In this document: piece by piece, positions 7,102 to 15,149 of the stretch
Layout of the letters: every line of letters starts with the position of its first letter
Position numbering within the stretch: the first letter of the stretch is position 1
DNA from: Oscillospiraceae bacterium
GTDB taxonomy: Bacteria; Bacillota; Clostridia; Oscillospirales; CAG-382
DNA length: 49,313 bases
NCBI GenBank assembly: GCA_015063885.1
Contig: SVTH01000014.1
Coordinates: 1 to 49,313, forward strand
Direction: 5' to 3'
Program-made: the position numbers and the translations under genes
Notes under the pieces: model-generated
Database searches by the model: none
What the model was told of the DNA's origin: nothing
What the model saw: the letters and a program-made list of their open reading frames with translations, nothing else

Positions 7102-9711
7102 TTACTCGGACTTCTTGTACTCTTCGGAAAGGTCGTTGTTGTTAGCCTTCACGAATTCAGCCCACTCAGCATCGGTATACTTAACTTCCATGTATCTGAT
7201 GCCGCCGAAGCCCATGAATACGTTCTCTACGTCGGAGAAGTAAGCGAACTTAGCGCCGAGGAAGGATCCGCCGGAGTCAGCGATCAGCATGACAGAACGG
7301 CTTTCCTTGATAACCAGCTCTTCCAGAGCAGCCAGAATGGTCAGTCTTACATCGGTGGGAGCAAAGCCTGCGCCCCAGTTGTAGGTCTTGGGCTGCTCCT
7401 CGCTCTCTGCCAAACCGTTCAGGCAGAAGAACCAGTTCTGAACGCTCATGGTGATGGTCTCGCCTGCGCCTTCGTAGTCGCCTGCGGGGAGGGAGAGAGT
7501 CATATCAACTGCGGAAGTATCCCAGTACATATGATAGTTCAGGTCATCTTCGTAGTTTGCAAATGCGCCGATGATGTCGAAGGGGTTGAATGCGTTGCCG
7601 GAGAAGCCGTAGCCGAAGCCGATCTGGGTAGCACCGGAACGGAATGCCTCAGCCCACTGTGCGCCTGCGGAAGCGTCAAATACCACGTCGATCTTACCCT
7701 CGAGAGCGGTGCCCTCGGTCAGACCGTCCAGAACCTCCTGGAGGTAGTTAGCGCGGAATCTCTGCTTATCGTTGTCAGCGGAAGAACCGTAAACGATGGT
7801 GATGTTCTTGGTTGCGTCGTAGCCGTAGGTCTCAGCGTTAGCGGTGAGGATCTCGATGGCTGCCTTCATCTTCTCTTTTGCAAGAGTGGGGTTGTAACCG
7901 GTGAGGGAGTCGTAAGCTTCGTCAAGGGACAGACCGGTGAGTTCGCCGGTGGACCACTTGCCGTCTTCGCCCTGGGTAAAGCCGTAAGCGCGGAGGATAC
8001 CTTCCTTAGCCTGCTTGGTGTTACGGTACTGACCGCCATCAGCCAGGGTGGGAGAGTTCTCGATGTCGTAGTAGTATGCGGGGTTCAGCAGACCGAAGCA
8101 GGGGGTAGCGGAACCGGGCCAGATCTTCTCAACGATGTCGCTTCTGTTCAGCGCCAGGTTGAATGCATGTCTGAATTCCTGGATAGCCAGGATACCGTTG
8201 TTGTTGTCGCTTGCCTTCAGGGTATCAAGGTCGCTGAAGAGCTGCATACCGAAGGTACCGGTAGAGGTAGAGGTGAAGTAAACGTACTTGGAATCGAGGT
8301 ACTCAGCTGCGTTGTCGGTGGTGAGCACGCCGTCATCCAGCTCGCCGCTCAGGAAGCCCATCCACTGGGTGGAAGGCTCGTCGATCTTACGGCAGTAGAT
8401 AGCAGTGATGTTGTACTGGTTCTTGTACTGCTCCATGCCGTAGCCGTACCAGTTCTCGTTCTTAACCAGCTTGTAGTGGCTACCGGCCTCGAACTCAACC
8501 AGCTTGTAGGGACCCCAGCTTGCGGTGGTCTCAAGGGAGGAGTTGTACTTGGAGGTCCAGAGAGTTGCGCCTTCAGCGGGCTCAACCTTAGCTGCTTCGT
8601 ACTTTTCCTTGTGTACGAGGGGCAGGCTGGACATGTAGTAAGCTGCCATGTAGGACAGGCTGCCGTCCTCGTTGAGGAGCTTGAAAGCTACGTCCATGCA
8701 GATAACGATTGCGTTTTCAGCCTCGATGGTGTAAAGACCAACGGTCTCCCAATCCACTTCATCACCGTAACCGGAGTGGTAGAACAGGGTTTCCATGAAC
8801 AGCTCGTTCTGAGTAGCCTCGTCCATAGAGCTCCAGTCCATACCGAAGGGCTTCAGAGCATAGCCCACGAGCTCCTTAGCTGCTTCGATGTTCTTGTCGG
8901 TGATCAGGGTGTAGCCGTATTCGTTAGCCTGGTCTGCGATAACCTTCAGAGCAGCAATAGCCTCTGCGGAGCCAACGTAATCGTTGATCAGCTCATCCAG
9001 AGAATAGCCGGCAAGAGTCATACCGGTGGTGGTGGTGCTCATGTAGACCTCGTTAGCCTCCATATCGAAGGAGTAATCGGGGGTCTCACCTTCGCCGTAA
9101 GCGGGAACGATAGGAGTGTAGATAGGAGCACCGGAGAAGAAGTACTCTTTTGCGTTCTTAACACGCAGAGTATCGTAGTAGGTGTTGGCGCGGAAGTTCA
9201 TAAACTTGGGATCCAACTGAGCCTTCATAGAGTACTCGAAGTCAGCTGCCTTAATGGGAGTGCCGTCATCCCACTTCAGATCATCGCGGAGGGTGATCTT
9301 CCAAGCGTAGCCGCCCTCTTTCTTCTGCTCGTCGGTGTAGCCCCACTTCGCGTCAACAGAAGAGGTAACGTCCTCCAGCTTGGTTGCTGCGGAGTAGTTG
9401 GTGGTGTAAGCACCGTCAACGATACCGGCCTTATTGATGGAACCGTCGGCGTTGTACTTAACGTCGCCTTCGAACTTATAGTCGTAGTCGAAGAAGGAAG
9501 AACCGATGTAGCTCATGATCTGAGTGTCGTTGTTGTCAGCATAAGTCAGTTCATTCCAGTTGCTGGGCATAGTGGTGGTATAGGTGTTGTACTGTGCCTG
9601 CTTGAAGGTTGCGGGAACAATTTCGGGCTCCGTGTTACAGGAAGCCAGAGTACAAGCTACCATGACCAAGCACATAACCAGCGCAATTGCGGATGTGAGT
9701 TTCTTGTTCAT
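7102..9711 (-). CDS. oppA: Oligopeptide-binding lipoprotein OppA (SBP family 5), enlarged
   Basis: The substrate-binding lipoprotein of the importer. A lipoprotein signal peptide (MNKKLTSAIALVMCLVMVAC) ends at lipobox LASC with Cys25. Family-5 features include GYAWKITLRDDLKWDDGTPIKAADFEYS, an EFRHAFNLALNRSDIVEKIWPG block and the final MEVKYTDAEWAEF segment. Length is 869 against about 540-650 for most homologues. Extra material includes about 100 residues after the DDGTPIKAADFEYS region, near residues 190-310. The ATG at 9709-9711 has GGAGG about 8 nt upstream. It is the promoter-proximal gene and favours a restricted set of codons (GCT, GTT, TCC), consistent with high expression. Confidence 0.95.
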   Translation of the reverse strand: MNKKLTSAIALVMCLVMVACTLASCNTEPEIVPATFKQAQYNTYTTTMPSNWNELTYADNNDTQIMSYIGSSFFDYDYKFEGDVKYNADGSINKAGIVDGAYTTNYSAATKLEDVTSSVDAKWGYTDEQKKEGGYAWKITLRDDLKWDDGTPIKAADFEYSMKAQLDPKFMNFRANTYYDTLRVKNAKEYFFSGAPIYTPIVPAYGEGETPDYSFDMEANEVYMSTTTTGMTLAGYSLDELINDYVGSAEAIAALKVIADQANEYGYTLITDKNIEAAKELVGYALKPFGMDWSSMDEATQNELFMETLFYHSGYGDEVDWETVGLYTIEAENAIVICMDVAFKLLNEDGSLSYMAAYYMSSLPLVHKEKYEAAKVEPAEGATLWTSKYNSSLETTASWGPYKLVEFEAGSHYKLVKNENWYGYGMEQYKNQYNITAIYCRKIDEPSTQWMGFLSGELDDGVLTTDNAAEYLDSKYVYFTSTSTGTFGMQLFSDLDTLKASDNNNGILAIQEFRHAFNLALNRSDIVEKIWPGSATPCFGLLNPAYYYDIENSPTLADGGQYRNTKQAKEGILRAYGFTQGEDGKWSTGELTGLSLDEAYDSLTGYNPTLAKEKMKAAIEILTANAETYGYDATKNITIVYGSSADNDKQRFRANYLQEVLDGLTEGTALEGKIDVVFDASAGAQWAEAFRSGATQIGFGYGFSGNAFNPFDIIGAFANYEDDLNYHMYWDTSAVDMTLSLPAGDYEGAGETITMSVQNWFFCLNGLAESEEQPKTYNWGAGFAPTDVRLTILAALEELVIKESRSVMLIADSGGSFLGAKFAYFSDVENVFMGFGGIRYMEVKYTDAEWAEFVKANNNDLSEEYKKSE

Positions 9712-9745
9712 AACTTTCCTCCATATAAGAATTGTTTTTGTAGTG

Positions 9746-9878
9746 TATCAACATCCGAAGAAATGTTTTCGTTTTGGCGTCCGCTCGGCACGAAAAGCAC
9801 GCTCCGAAGCACGGACGATCACGGCAATCTCCAAAAGGAGGATCAATCAAAAGAAAACATTTGCCCGGATACTTGATA
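9746..9878 (-). ncRNA. Candidate structured leader RNA of the opp operon
   Basis: The predicted 5' untranslated region of oppA (about 170 nt from a start near 9885) can fold into one closed domain. Two distant arms pair in three blocks in register: TATCAA/TTGATA (9746-9751 with 9873-9878), ATCCG/CGGAT (9753-9757 with 9866-9870) and a perfect 10-bp AAATGTTTTC/GAAAACATTT (9761-9770 with 9853-9862). Inside are two local hairpins: CTCC-AAAA-GGAG (9829-9840), flanked by GATC/GATC, and CGTCCG/CGGACG (9778-9783 with 9812-9817). The layout is a three-way junction ending about 35 nt before the oppA start. I do not recognise it as a known riboswitch class, and no terminator or buried ribosome binding site is obvious. 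Confidence 0.5.
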
Positions 9879-9891
9879 TATGAACGTAGTT

Positions 9892-9920
9892 ATCGTACCA
9901 TAAAACAGCCGTAATGTCAA
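9892..9920 (-). promoter_or_regulatory. Promoter of the opp operon
   Basis: On the minus strand there is a consensus -35 TTGACA (9915-9920), a 17-bp spacer and -10 TACGAT (9892-9897). Transcription should start near 9885, giving an unusually long leader for oppA. Confidence 0.85.
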
Positions 9921-9960
9921 GATTATTTCGCAAAAAAATCGCTTGCTTGTTCATATTTCT

Positions 9961-10004
9961 TTCATTTTTTGCCAATTTTTTGTTTGGCAAGGCTCAAAAA
10001 TGAA
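9961..10004. repeat. AT-rich inverted repeat between opp and the DUF1349 gene
   Basis: The arms TTCATTTTT (9961-9969) and AAAAATGAA (9996-10004) are perfect complements, with an inner TGCCAA/TTGGCA pair. It lies upstream of the opp promoter and downstream of the DUF1349 terminator. It may be a second terminator or a regulator site. The rest of 9921-10050 holds no gene that I can see. Confidence 0.4.
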
Positions 10005-10050
10005 GGAAAAAGAGGCGCGTTCTCGCAAAAACCTCACCGCAATATATGCA

Positions 10051-10079
10051 AAAAGCCGATGAGGAGTGAATCTCATCGG
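10051..10079 (-). terminator. Rho-independent terminator of the helicase/DUF1349 unit
   Basis: The stem CCGATGAG/CTCATCGG with an 8-nt loop is followed on the minus strand by CTTTTTGC. It lies just after the DUF1349 stop codon. Confidence 0.85.
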
Positions 10080-10087
10080 TGATTTGA

Positions 10088-10696
10088 CTATTCTTCGTCG
10101 GGCTGTTGGCCGTCGTGGGCTTGCCATTTGCAGTCCGTGAGCTCCATGTGGGAGAAGGCCGCCTTGAAGGAAGAATCCTCCGCACTGCAGGCGTAGATCC
10201 CGAAGGAAACGGTGCCTGCCGCTTTTTCCATATGGCAGATCCGCATCTGCTTGAAGTGTACGCCGTCAAAGGAGTTTTCGATACAGAAATCGTCCTCCCT
10301 GCGGCTGAGACGGAACCAAATGGCATCCACCGAGGCGTCCGCGTCCACGGAGGCCCAGTCGGAGTAGCCGTTGTTGGTGACCACACTCCCCAAACGGCGG
10401 ATCTCGTGGTTTTCGTGCTCCACGGAGGCCTTCAGCCAGTTGTCGCTGTCCAGATACATCACCACGCCGCTTTGGTCGTAGCGTACCTTGGTTTGGAACT
10501 CCGTTTTGACTGCAAAGGAGAAGAACTTCTCCTCCGAGGTGAATTGCAAAACGGGCGCGTTGTCGTTACGGAAATGGTAATAAGTCCGCTGCCACAGGTC
10601 GGTGAAGGGCTCGGTGGTGATCTCCACCCTCTCCGGCGTGACGACGTATTCCTTGGGCGCACGGGTCCATACCATGCGCGTTGCATCAAGCTTCAT
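10088..10696 (-). CDS. DUF1349 (concanavalin A-like jelly-roll) protein
   Basis: A 202-residue soluble protein with no signal peptide. Segments such as VRYDQSGVVMYLDSDNWLKASVEHEN, SDWASVDADASVDAIWFRLSRREDDFCIENSFDG and GTVSFGIYACSAEDSSFKAAFSHMEL match the DUF1349 family, a beta-sandwich fold related to concanavalin A-like lectins, often linked to carbohydrate handling. The biochemical role is unknown. The ATG at 10694-10696 has AAAGGAAG about 6 nt upstream and lies inside the last codons of the helicase gene (11-nt overlap), so the two are probably co-transcribed, although their sequences suggest no common function. Its GC-rich codon use differs from the helicase. A longer in-frame extension to 10744 would lie inside the helicase and lacks a binding site. 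Confidence 0.82.
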   Translation of the reverse strand: MKLDATRMVWTRAPKEYVVTPERVEITTEPFTDLWQRTYYHFRNDNAPVLQFTSEEKFFSFAVKTEFQTKVRYDQSGVVMYLDSDNWLKASVEHENHEIRRLGSVVTNNGYSDWASVDADASVDAIWFRLSRREDDFCIENSFDGVHFKQMRICHMEKAAGTVSFGIYACSAEDSSFKAAFSHMELTDCKWQAHDGQQPDEE

Positions 10697-13424
10697 GGAA
10701 CTTCCTTTCTCTCGTTTCATTCGGGTTTGCCGCCAGCGCCGCAACCACTTTTTCTTTTTCTCCGCTGCCTACGGTGCTCAATCGAAGCATCGGAATATTA
10801 TATTTGCCCAAAATTTCATTTTTGACACGATCCCGTTCTTGTTGCTTAGGTTCATTATGATAAGCAAATCCGTCCACTTCAATAACGAGAACAGGACGAT
10901 GGGTCATTTTGGAGAACACGAGGAAATCAACATGTGTCAAATGATTCGTAGCAAAGGATACCTCCCGCGTGTTCAATTTACGAAGATCGCTCAAAATCAT
11001 CCTCAGCGGAACATGAAGTACCACATCCAAGCCTCCGAACCTCTCATCCTCCAGCACGTCTCGAATCACACGATACATCAGGTTCTCGCTCTCCACTTCG
11101 GATACTCTTCCATACTTCCGCATGGCTTTTTCGCGCCACTGTGCATATTGGCGATACAAATAATCGAACACAGAGTGAATTTCGCTGTTGACAATTTCAT
11201 GGTTGTGATAACGAATGTATCCGATAAGATCGTGAATAGGCGATGCCTCGTCATTGTTATTTCCGTCCGTCACCACAATAAACTGGTCTACCGCGCGGGA
11301 AACCGCCACGTTCAGGCGATTAGGATCGGATGCAAACTCACCGATTTCGTTATCAACTGTAGAAAAGATCATCACACTTCGTTCTTGGCCTTGAAACTTA
11401 TCTGCAGTATCTGCTTTGACCGCAGTGTTTGCAAAAGTTTTTTGCAAAGCATTGGCTTGATTACGATAAGGCGTGACAATGCCTACAGAGCCATCGGAAG
11501 GATTCAACCCTTGCTGTGGGAACACCTCATTGGTAATCACGTCAATTTGCCTTTGGTTAACGTGATCTCTGGCGTGGTTGCCCGGCGCCGTCTGGTAAAC
11601 TACCAAAGGCTCCTTAAAGCTTTTAGATTTTGTTAATATAATCAACTCATTGTTATAGAAGCGCTGATTACAAAACCCAATGATATCCGGATGGCAACGG
11701 TAATGTTCCCGCAAAAGAGCTCGCGGCACTTGAGGAAACAACTCTACGACGGAAGACAGCATGCTGTGATCCGAATAGCGGTACGCTGCATTTAAATCAT
11801 ACTTTTCAAATATTGAATCCGTGACTTTTTGCTGTTCGCGATTTACCACATTGGGAAGTTGCTTTAAATCTCCGACAATTACCGCCCGCTTTGCACAGGA
11901 CAGCGCAAGTGCGCCGGTTGCAAGATCAACTTGTGACGCTTCATCTACAATCACATAATCGTACACAAATCGGTCAGACAGACTTGCTCTCAAGGAATAG
12001 GTTGTGCTGAGAATCACCGGATACTCTTGCACAAACTCTGCCGGGTTTTTCCAAAGATCGTCAGCGACAAATTGTTTTCGCTGATTCCTTCCACCATACC
12101 TTCTTGCAAGGTGCGCTTTGAACGCTCCCATCGAAAGGAAAGCATACCGGCTCATCATACCATCCAGATTATACCGTTCTAATTCTTTGTTTAGCTTTTC
12201 TTCCTGCTTTTGAAGTTCCTCGATTTTACGAAGGTAATACAAATTTTGGCAATGGGAAATCAGAGCATCTTTGGGACAATTCAAGAACCTAAAACCTTTA
12301 ATACCGTAGGAGAACTTCAGCAAAACCTTCTTGAAGAACCAGCTGAACAAGTGCGTTTTCTGTAGTTGTTCGCATTCCGCAGCAAACATAAGGTATTTCT
12401 CTGCCGCAAGCGATTTCGGAAACGCAGGCATAGACTTGCTCACAGGCAAGGTTTTGTAAAACTCTTGAAAATGCTCGAATTCCGTCCTTAGCGCCCTCAA
12501 ACTTGCCGAAAGCAAGGACAGCTCGTTCCGTTTCATCAAATTACGATCAAGCTCTTCCTCTTCACGCCTCAGGGAAGAAAGCGTTCGCATCGGATCGTTC
12601 CATGCACGCATATCCGGCAATTCCGGCGACTGAGTCTCAATAAACAATTCCTTGTTAGCATTGCTTCCGAGGGGTGCGGCAATAAAGTCCACTCCATATT
12701 TTTTCAATTTTTCAAACACGTTGGCAGTGGCGGAATTGTTGCTCGAAACCACCGCCACACTCTTGCCACGAATCACTGCATTAGCAATAATATTCAAAAT
12801 CGTTTGCGTTTTCCCCGTTCCCGGCGGCCCTTCGATCACGCTGAGTTGATTGCGCAATGCGTTCTCCACTGCTTTTTTCTGACTTAAATTGAAGCCGAAT
12901 GGGTACAGCGTGGTCGTTAAATGGTCATCCGCAGCCTTCCTGATTTCGCCGTTGAGGAAAGCGCTCAATACGCCGTCGTTACGCACAAACTTTATTTTTT
13001 CGTAACGGGAGGACAAGATGTTGTGTGTTCCCACGGTTAACCCAATACACTCTGCGATTTCTTTGAGATATTCAAACGTCTGCTTCGCTTTAGGCAACCG
13101 CAGTGCAGACCGTTCCACAACAAGATCTGCCGCAGGAACGAGTCTATTCTTTCCCGAGCTGTAAAACACCCTGCAATACGCTCCAAAAAAACACACGCAA
13201 GAAACGTTTTCTAAAGCCTCCCCTTTTTCATACACGACACTGTCACCAATCATCTCCACGTCGGGATTCTCCCAATACCGAACGTCTCGTTCTCTGTAAA
13301 AATAGCTTTTTTGATTATTGTAAGTAATCGTGTAAACAGATTTCTGCCTATCAAAGCTCCAAGACAAAACGGAGGCGGTCTTGTCCTCCCCCTTTACTAT
13401 CATCAAACATTTTCGGATATCCAA
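10686..13424 (-). CDS. SF1 UPF1/DNA2-like helicase with C-terminal PD-(D/E)XK-like nuclease domain
   Basis: A 912-residue protein likely to unwind and cut nucleic acid. Helicase motifs in order: Q-like FNLSQKKAVENAL (178-190), Walker A GPPGTGKT (199-206), motif II VDEAS (493-497), motif III GDLKQLP (518-524), motif IV EHYRCHPDII (573-582), motif V TADKFQGQE (673-681) and motif VI LNVAVSRA (704-711). A helical, charged insert lies at about 280-430. The C-terminal region (about 775-890) carries HVDFLV (D833), VIEVDG (E849, D851) and a downstream Lys868, as in DUF2726/DUF559/Vsr-like endonuclease folds. Such fusions occur in defence loci, but no partner gene is adjacent. The start is TTG (13422-13424), chosen for a GGGAGG site 7-8 nt upstream. 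Base composition is visibly more AT-rich than its neighbours, suggesting transfer. Confidence 0.88.
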   Translation of the reverse strand: MDIRKCLMIVKGEDKTASVLSWSFDRQKSVYTITYNNQKSYFYRERDVRYWENPDVEMIGDSVVYEKGEALENVSCVCFFGAYCRVFYSSGKNRLVPAADLVVERSALRLPKAKQTFEYLKEIAECIGLTVGTHNILSSRYEKIKFVRNDGVLSAFLNGEIRKAADDHLTTTLYPFGFNLSQKKAVENALRNQLSVIEGPPGTGKTQTILNIIANAVIRGKSVAVVSSNNSATANVFEKLKKYGVDFIAAPLGSNANKELFIETQSPELPDMRAWNDPMRTLSSLRREEEELDRNLMKRNELSLLSASLRALRTEFEHFQEFYKTLPVSKSMPAFPKSLAAEKYLMFAAECEQLQKTHLFSWFFKKVLLKFSYGIKGFRFLNCPKDALISHCQNLYYLRKIEELQKQEEKLNKELERYNLDGMMSRYAFLSMGAFKAHLARRYGGRNQRKQFVADDLWKNPAEFVQEYPVILSTTYSLRASLSDRFVYDYVIVDEASQVDLATGALALSCAKRAVIVGDLKQLPNVVNREQQKVTDSIFEKYDLNAAYRYSDHSMLSSVVELFPQVPRALLREHYRCHPDIIGFCNQRFYNNELIILTKSKSFKEPLVVYQTAPGNHARDHVNQRQIDVITNEVFPQQGLNPSDGSVGIVTPYRNQANALQKTFANTAVKADTADKFQGQERSVMIFSTVDNEIGEFASDPNRLNVAVSRAVDQFIVVTDGNNNDEASPIHDLIGYIRYHNHEIVNSEIHSVFDYLYRQYAQWREKAMRKYGRVSEVESENLMYRVIRDVLEDERFGGLDVVLHVPLRMILSDLRKLNTREVSFATNHLTHVDFLVFSKMTHRPVLVIEVDGFAYHNEPKQQERDRVKNEILGKYNIPMLRLSTVGSGEKEKVVAALAANPNETRERKFHEA

Positions 13425-13453
13425 GACAACACCTCCCGAGGCATGATACGTTT

Positions 13454-13482
13454 ATTATACCAGGTCTGAGCTGAAATTTCAA
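13454..13482 (-). promoter_or_regulatory. Promoter of the helicase gene
   Basis: The minus strand has -35 TTGAAA (13477-13482), a 17-bp spacer and a perfect -10 TATAAT (13454-13459). The predicted leader before the TTG start is only about 23 nt, which supports that start. Confidence 0.85.
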
Positions 13483-13512
13483 GAGGAGGTCAGAGCGTTT
13501 CTGTTGGAGACG

Positions 13513-13543
13513 AAAAAGGCGACGTGTGCCGCGTCGCCTTTTT
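13513..13543 (-). terminator. Rho-independent terminator of the hexuronate operon
   Basis: The stem AAAAAGGCGAC/GTCGCCTTTTT with a 9-nt loop starts 10 nt after the kdgK stop. The A/T tails make it work in either direction, but only the minus strand has an upstream gene. Confidence 0.88.
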
Positions 13544-13552
13544 GAGGTTTTC

Positions 13553-14575
13553 TTATCTCTGTACTCTGCCGGAGCCGTCGCCGCCTGCCAGCTTTTCCAC
13601 TTCGGCAACGCTGACACGGTTGTAGTCCCCTTCGATGGAGTGCTTGAGGGCGGAAGCCGCCACGGCGAACTCGATGGCCGCCTGGGTGGATTTTCCGCTC
13701 AGCAGAGAGTAGATCAGGCCGCCGCCGAAGGAGTCGCCGCCGCCTACGCGGTCCACGATGTGGAGGTGGTAGGTCTTGGAGAAGCAGTAATTTTCCCCGT
13801 CGTAGAGCATGCCCGCCCAGTCGTTATCGTTGGCGGAAATGGAGGAGCGGAGGGTGATAGCCACCTTTTCGAAGCCGAACTTATCCGCCAGCTGCTTTGC
13901 CACGGACTTGTAGCCCTCGTGGTTCAGCTTGCCGCCGTAGATATCGGTGTTCTCCGCCTCGATGCCGAACACGTCCTTGGCATCCTCCTCGTTGGAGATG
14001 CAGACGTCAACGTACCGGCAGAGGTCGGTCATGGCTTCTCTTGCTTCCTCTCTGGTCCACAGCTTGCCGCGGTAGTTCAGATCGCAGGAGATCTTCACGC
14101 CTCTTGCCTTTGCGGCAATACAAGCCTGACGGCAGATCTCCACCAGATTCTTGCCCAAGGCGGGAGTGATGCCGGTGAAGTGGAACCAATCGGCGCCCTC
14201 GAAGATGGAATCCCAATCGAAATCCTCGGGCTTTGCCTCCTGGATAGCGGAGTGTGCTCTATCGTAAATGCACACGGAGCCCCGCTGGGAAGCGCCCTTC
14301 TCCAGGAAGTAGATGCCCACACGGTCGCCGCCGCGGACGATCTCGTCGGTATCAACGCCGAAATATCTGAGAGAATCCACCGCCGCCTGCCCGATGGCGT
14401 GCTTGGGGAGCTTGGTGACGTAGGTGCTGTGCAAGCCGTAGTTGGCAAGGGACACCGCCACGTTGGCTTCGCCGCCGCCGAAGGTGGCCTGCATCTGATC
14501 GTTCTGGAAGAATCTGTAGTACCCGTTGGGGGCAAGACGGAGCATCAGCTCGCCGAAGGTGATAACCGTTTTCAT
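13553..14575 (-). CDS. kdgK: 2-keto-3-deoxygluconate kinase (PfkB family)
   Basis: Phosphorylates 2-keto-3-deoxygluconate to KDPG, the substrate of the adjacent aldolase. The 340-residue protein has the PfkB/ribokinase fold: GELMLRLAPNGYYRFFQ at the N-terminus, the first signature with FGGGEANVAVSLANYG (32-47), and the second signature DRVGGGDSFGGGLIYSLLSG near 274-293, whose Asp is the catalytic base. Substrate-loop residues (GIYFLEKGASQRGS) match KDG kinases rather than fructokinases. It is last in the uxuA-SDR-eda-kdgK operon, and its ATG overlaps the eda stop (ATGA). The adjacent terminator closes the operon. The assignment rests on both motifs and pathway context. Confidence 0.92.
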   Translation of the reverse strand: MKTVITFGELMLRLAPNGYYRFFQNDQMQATFGGGEANVAVSLANYGLHSTYVTKLPKHAIGQAAVDSLRYFGVDTDEIVRGGDRVGIYFLEKGASQRGSVCIYDRAHSAIQEAKPEDFDWDSIFEGADWFHFTGITPALGKNLVEICRQACIAAKARGVKISCDLNYRGKLWTREEAREAMTDLCRYVDVCISNEEDAKDVFGIEAENTDIYGGKLNHEGYKSVAKQLADKFGFEKVAITLRSSISANDNDWAGMLYDGENYCFSKTYHLHIVDRVGGGDSFGGGLIYSLLSGKSTQAAIEFAVAASALKHSIEGDYNRVSVAEVEKLAGGDGSGRVQR

Positions 14576-15129
14576 TTGTTTTCCTCCATTTTTTCCAAGG
14601 ATTCCTTCACGAAGAAGCTTCCGCCGATGGCGGCGATCTTATCGAACGCAAGGAATTCGTCGATGTTGCTTCTGTCCACGCCGCCGGTGGGGATGAACTT
14701 CACCTGGGGGAAGGGGGCGGAAAGCGCTTTCAACGCCTTCAGGCCGCCGTACACGTTGGCGGGGAAGAATTTCACGGTGGTGATGCCCAATTCCAAAGCC
14801 GCCATGATCTCCGTGGGAGTGACACAGCCGGGGTAATAGGGCACGTTTCTCTCGTTGCAGATCTTTGCCACGGCGGGAGAAAGGCCGGGAGAAACGATGA
14901 AGGTGGCGCCTGCCTCCAAAGCCGCCTCGCACTGAGCGGCGTTGATGACGGTGCCTGCACCGATCTCCATGTCGGGATAGTTCTTCACTGCGTAACGGAT
15001 GGCCTCCGCCGCGCAAGCGGTACGGAAGGTGATCTCCGCACAGTTGATGTTGTTGTTTTTCAATGCGGTGAGGATCTTGTCCGTCTCGGAAAGCTCCTTG
15101 ATCACCACTACGGGAATCAGTTTTTCCAT
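14572..15129 (-). CDS. eda: KDPG aldolase
   Basis: Cleaves 2-keto-3-deoxy-6-phosphogluconate to pyruvate and glyceraldehyde 3-phosphate (Entner-Doudoroff lower step). The 185-residue TIM barrel carries the Schiff-base lysine in TTVKFFPANVYGG (K120), the catalytic glutamate and phosphate/substrate residues in AEITFRT (E32, R36), and IGAGTVINAAQCEAALEAGATFIVSPG. It is slightly shorter than the E. coli enzyme (213), typical of Firmicutes. The ATG at 15127-15129 has AGAAAGGA about 9 nt upstream; the in-frame TTG at 15153 would overlap the preceding gene and lacks a site. It overlaps kdgK by 4 nt and follows the SDR gene by 20 nt. Confidence 0.93.
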   Translation of the reverse strand: MEKLIPVVVIKELSETDKILTALKNNNINCAEITFRTACAAEAIRYAVKNYPDMEIGAGTVINAAQCEAALEAGATFIVSPGLSPAVAKICNERNVPYYPGCVTPTEIMAALELGITTVKFFPANVYGGLKALKALSAPFPQVKFIPTGGVDRSNIDEFLAFDKIAAIGGSFFVKESLEKMEENK

Positions 15130-15149
15130 ATCTGCAAATCCTTTCTGAA

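Noticed and set aside
7531..9876. Open frame of 781 codons on the plus strand opposite oppA
   Set aside because: It is antisense to a gene with clear domains and codon bias; its product is Val/Leu/Gly-rich with no motif and no start signal.
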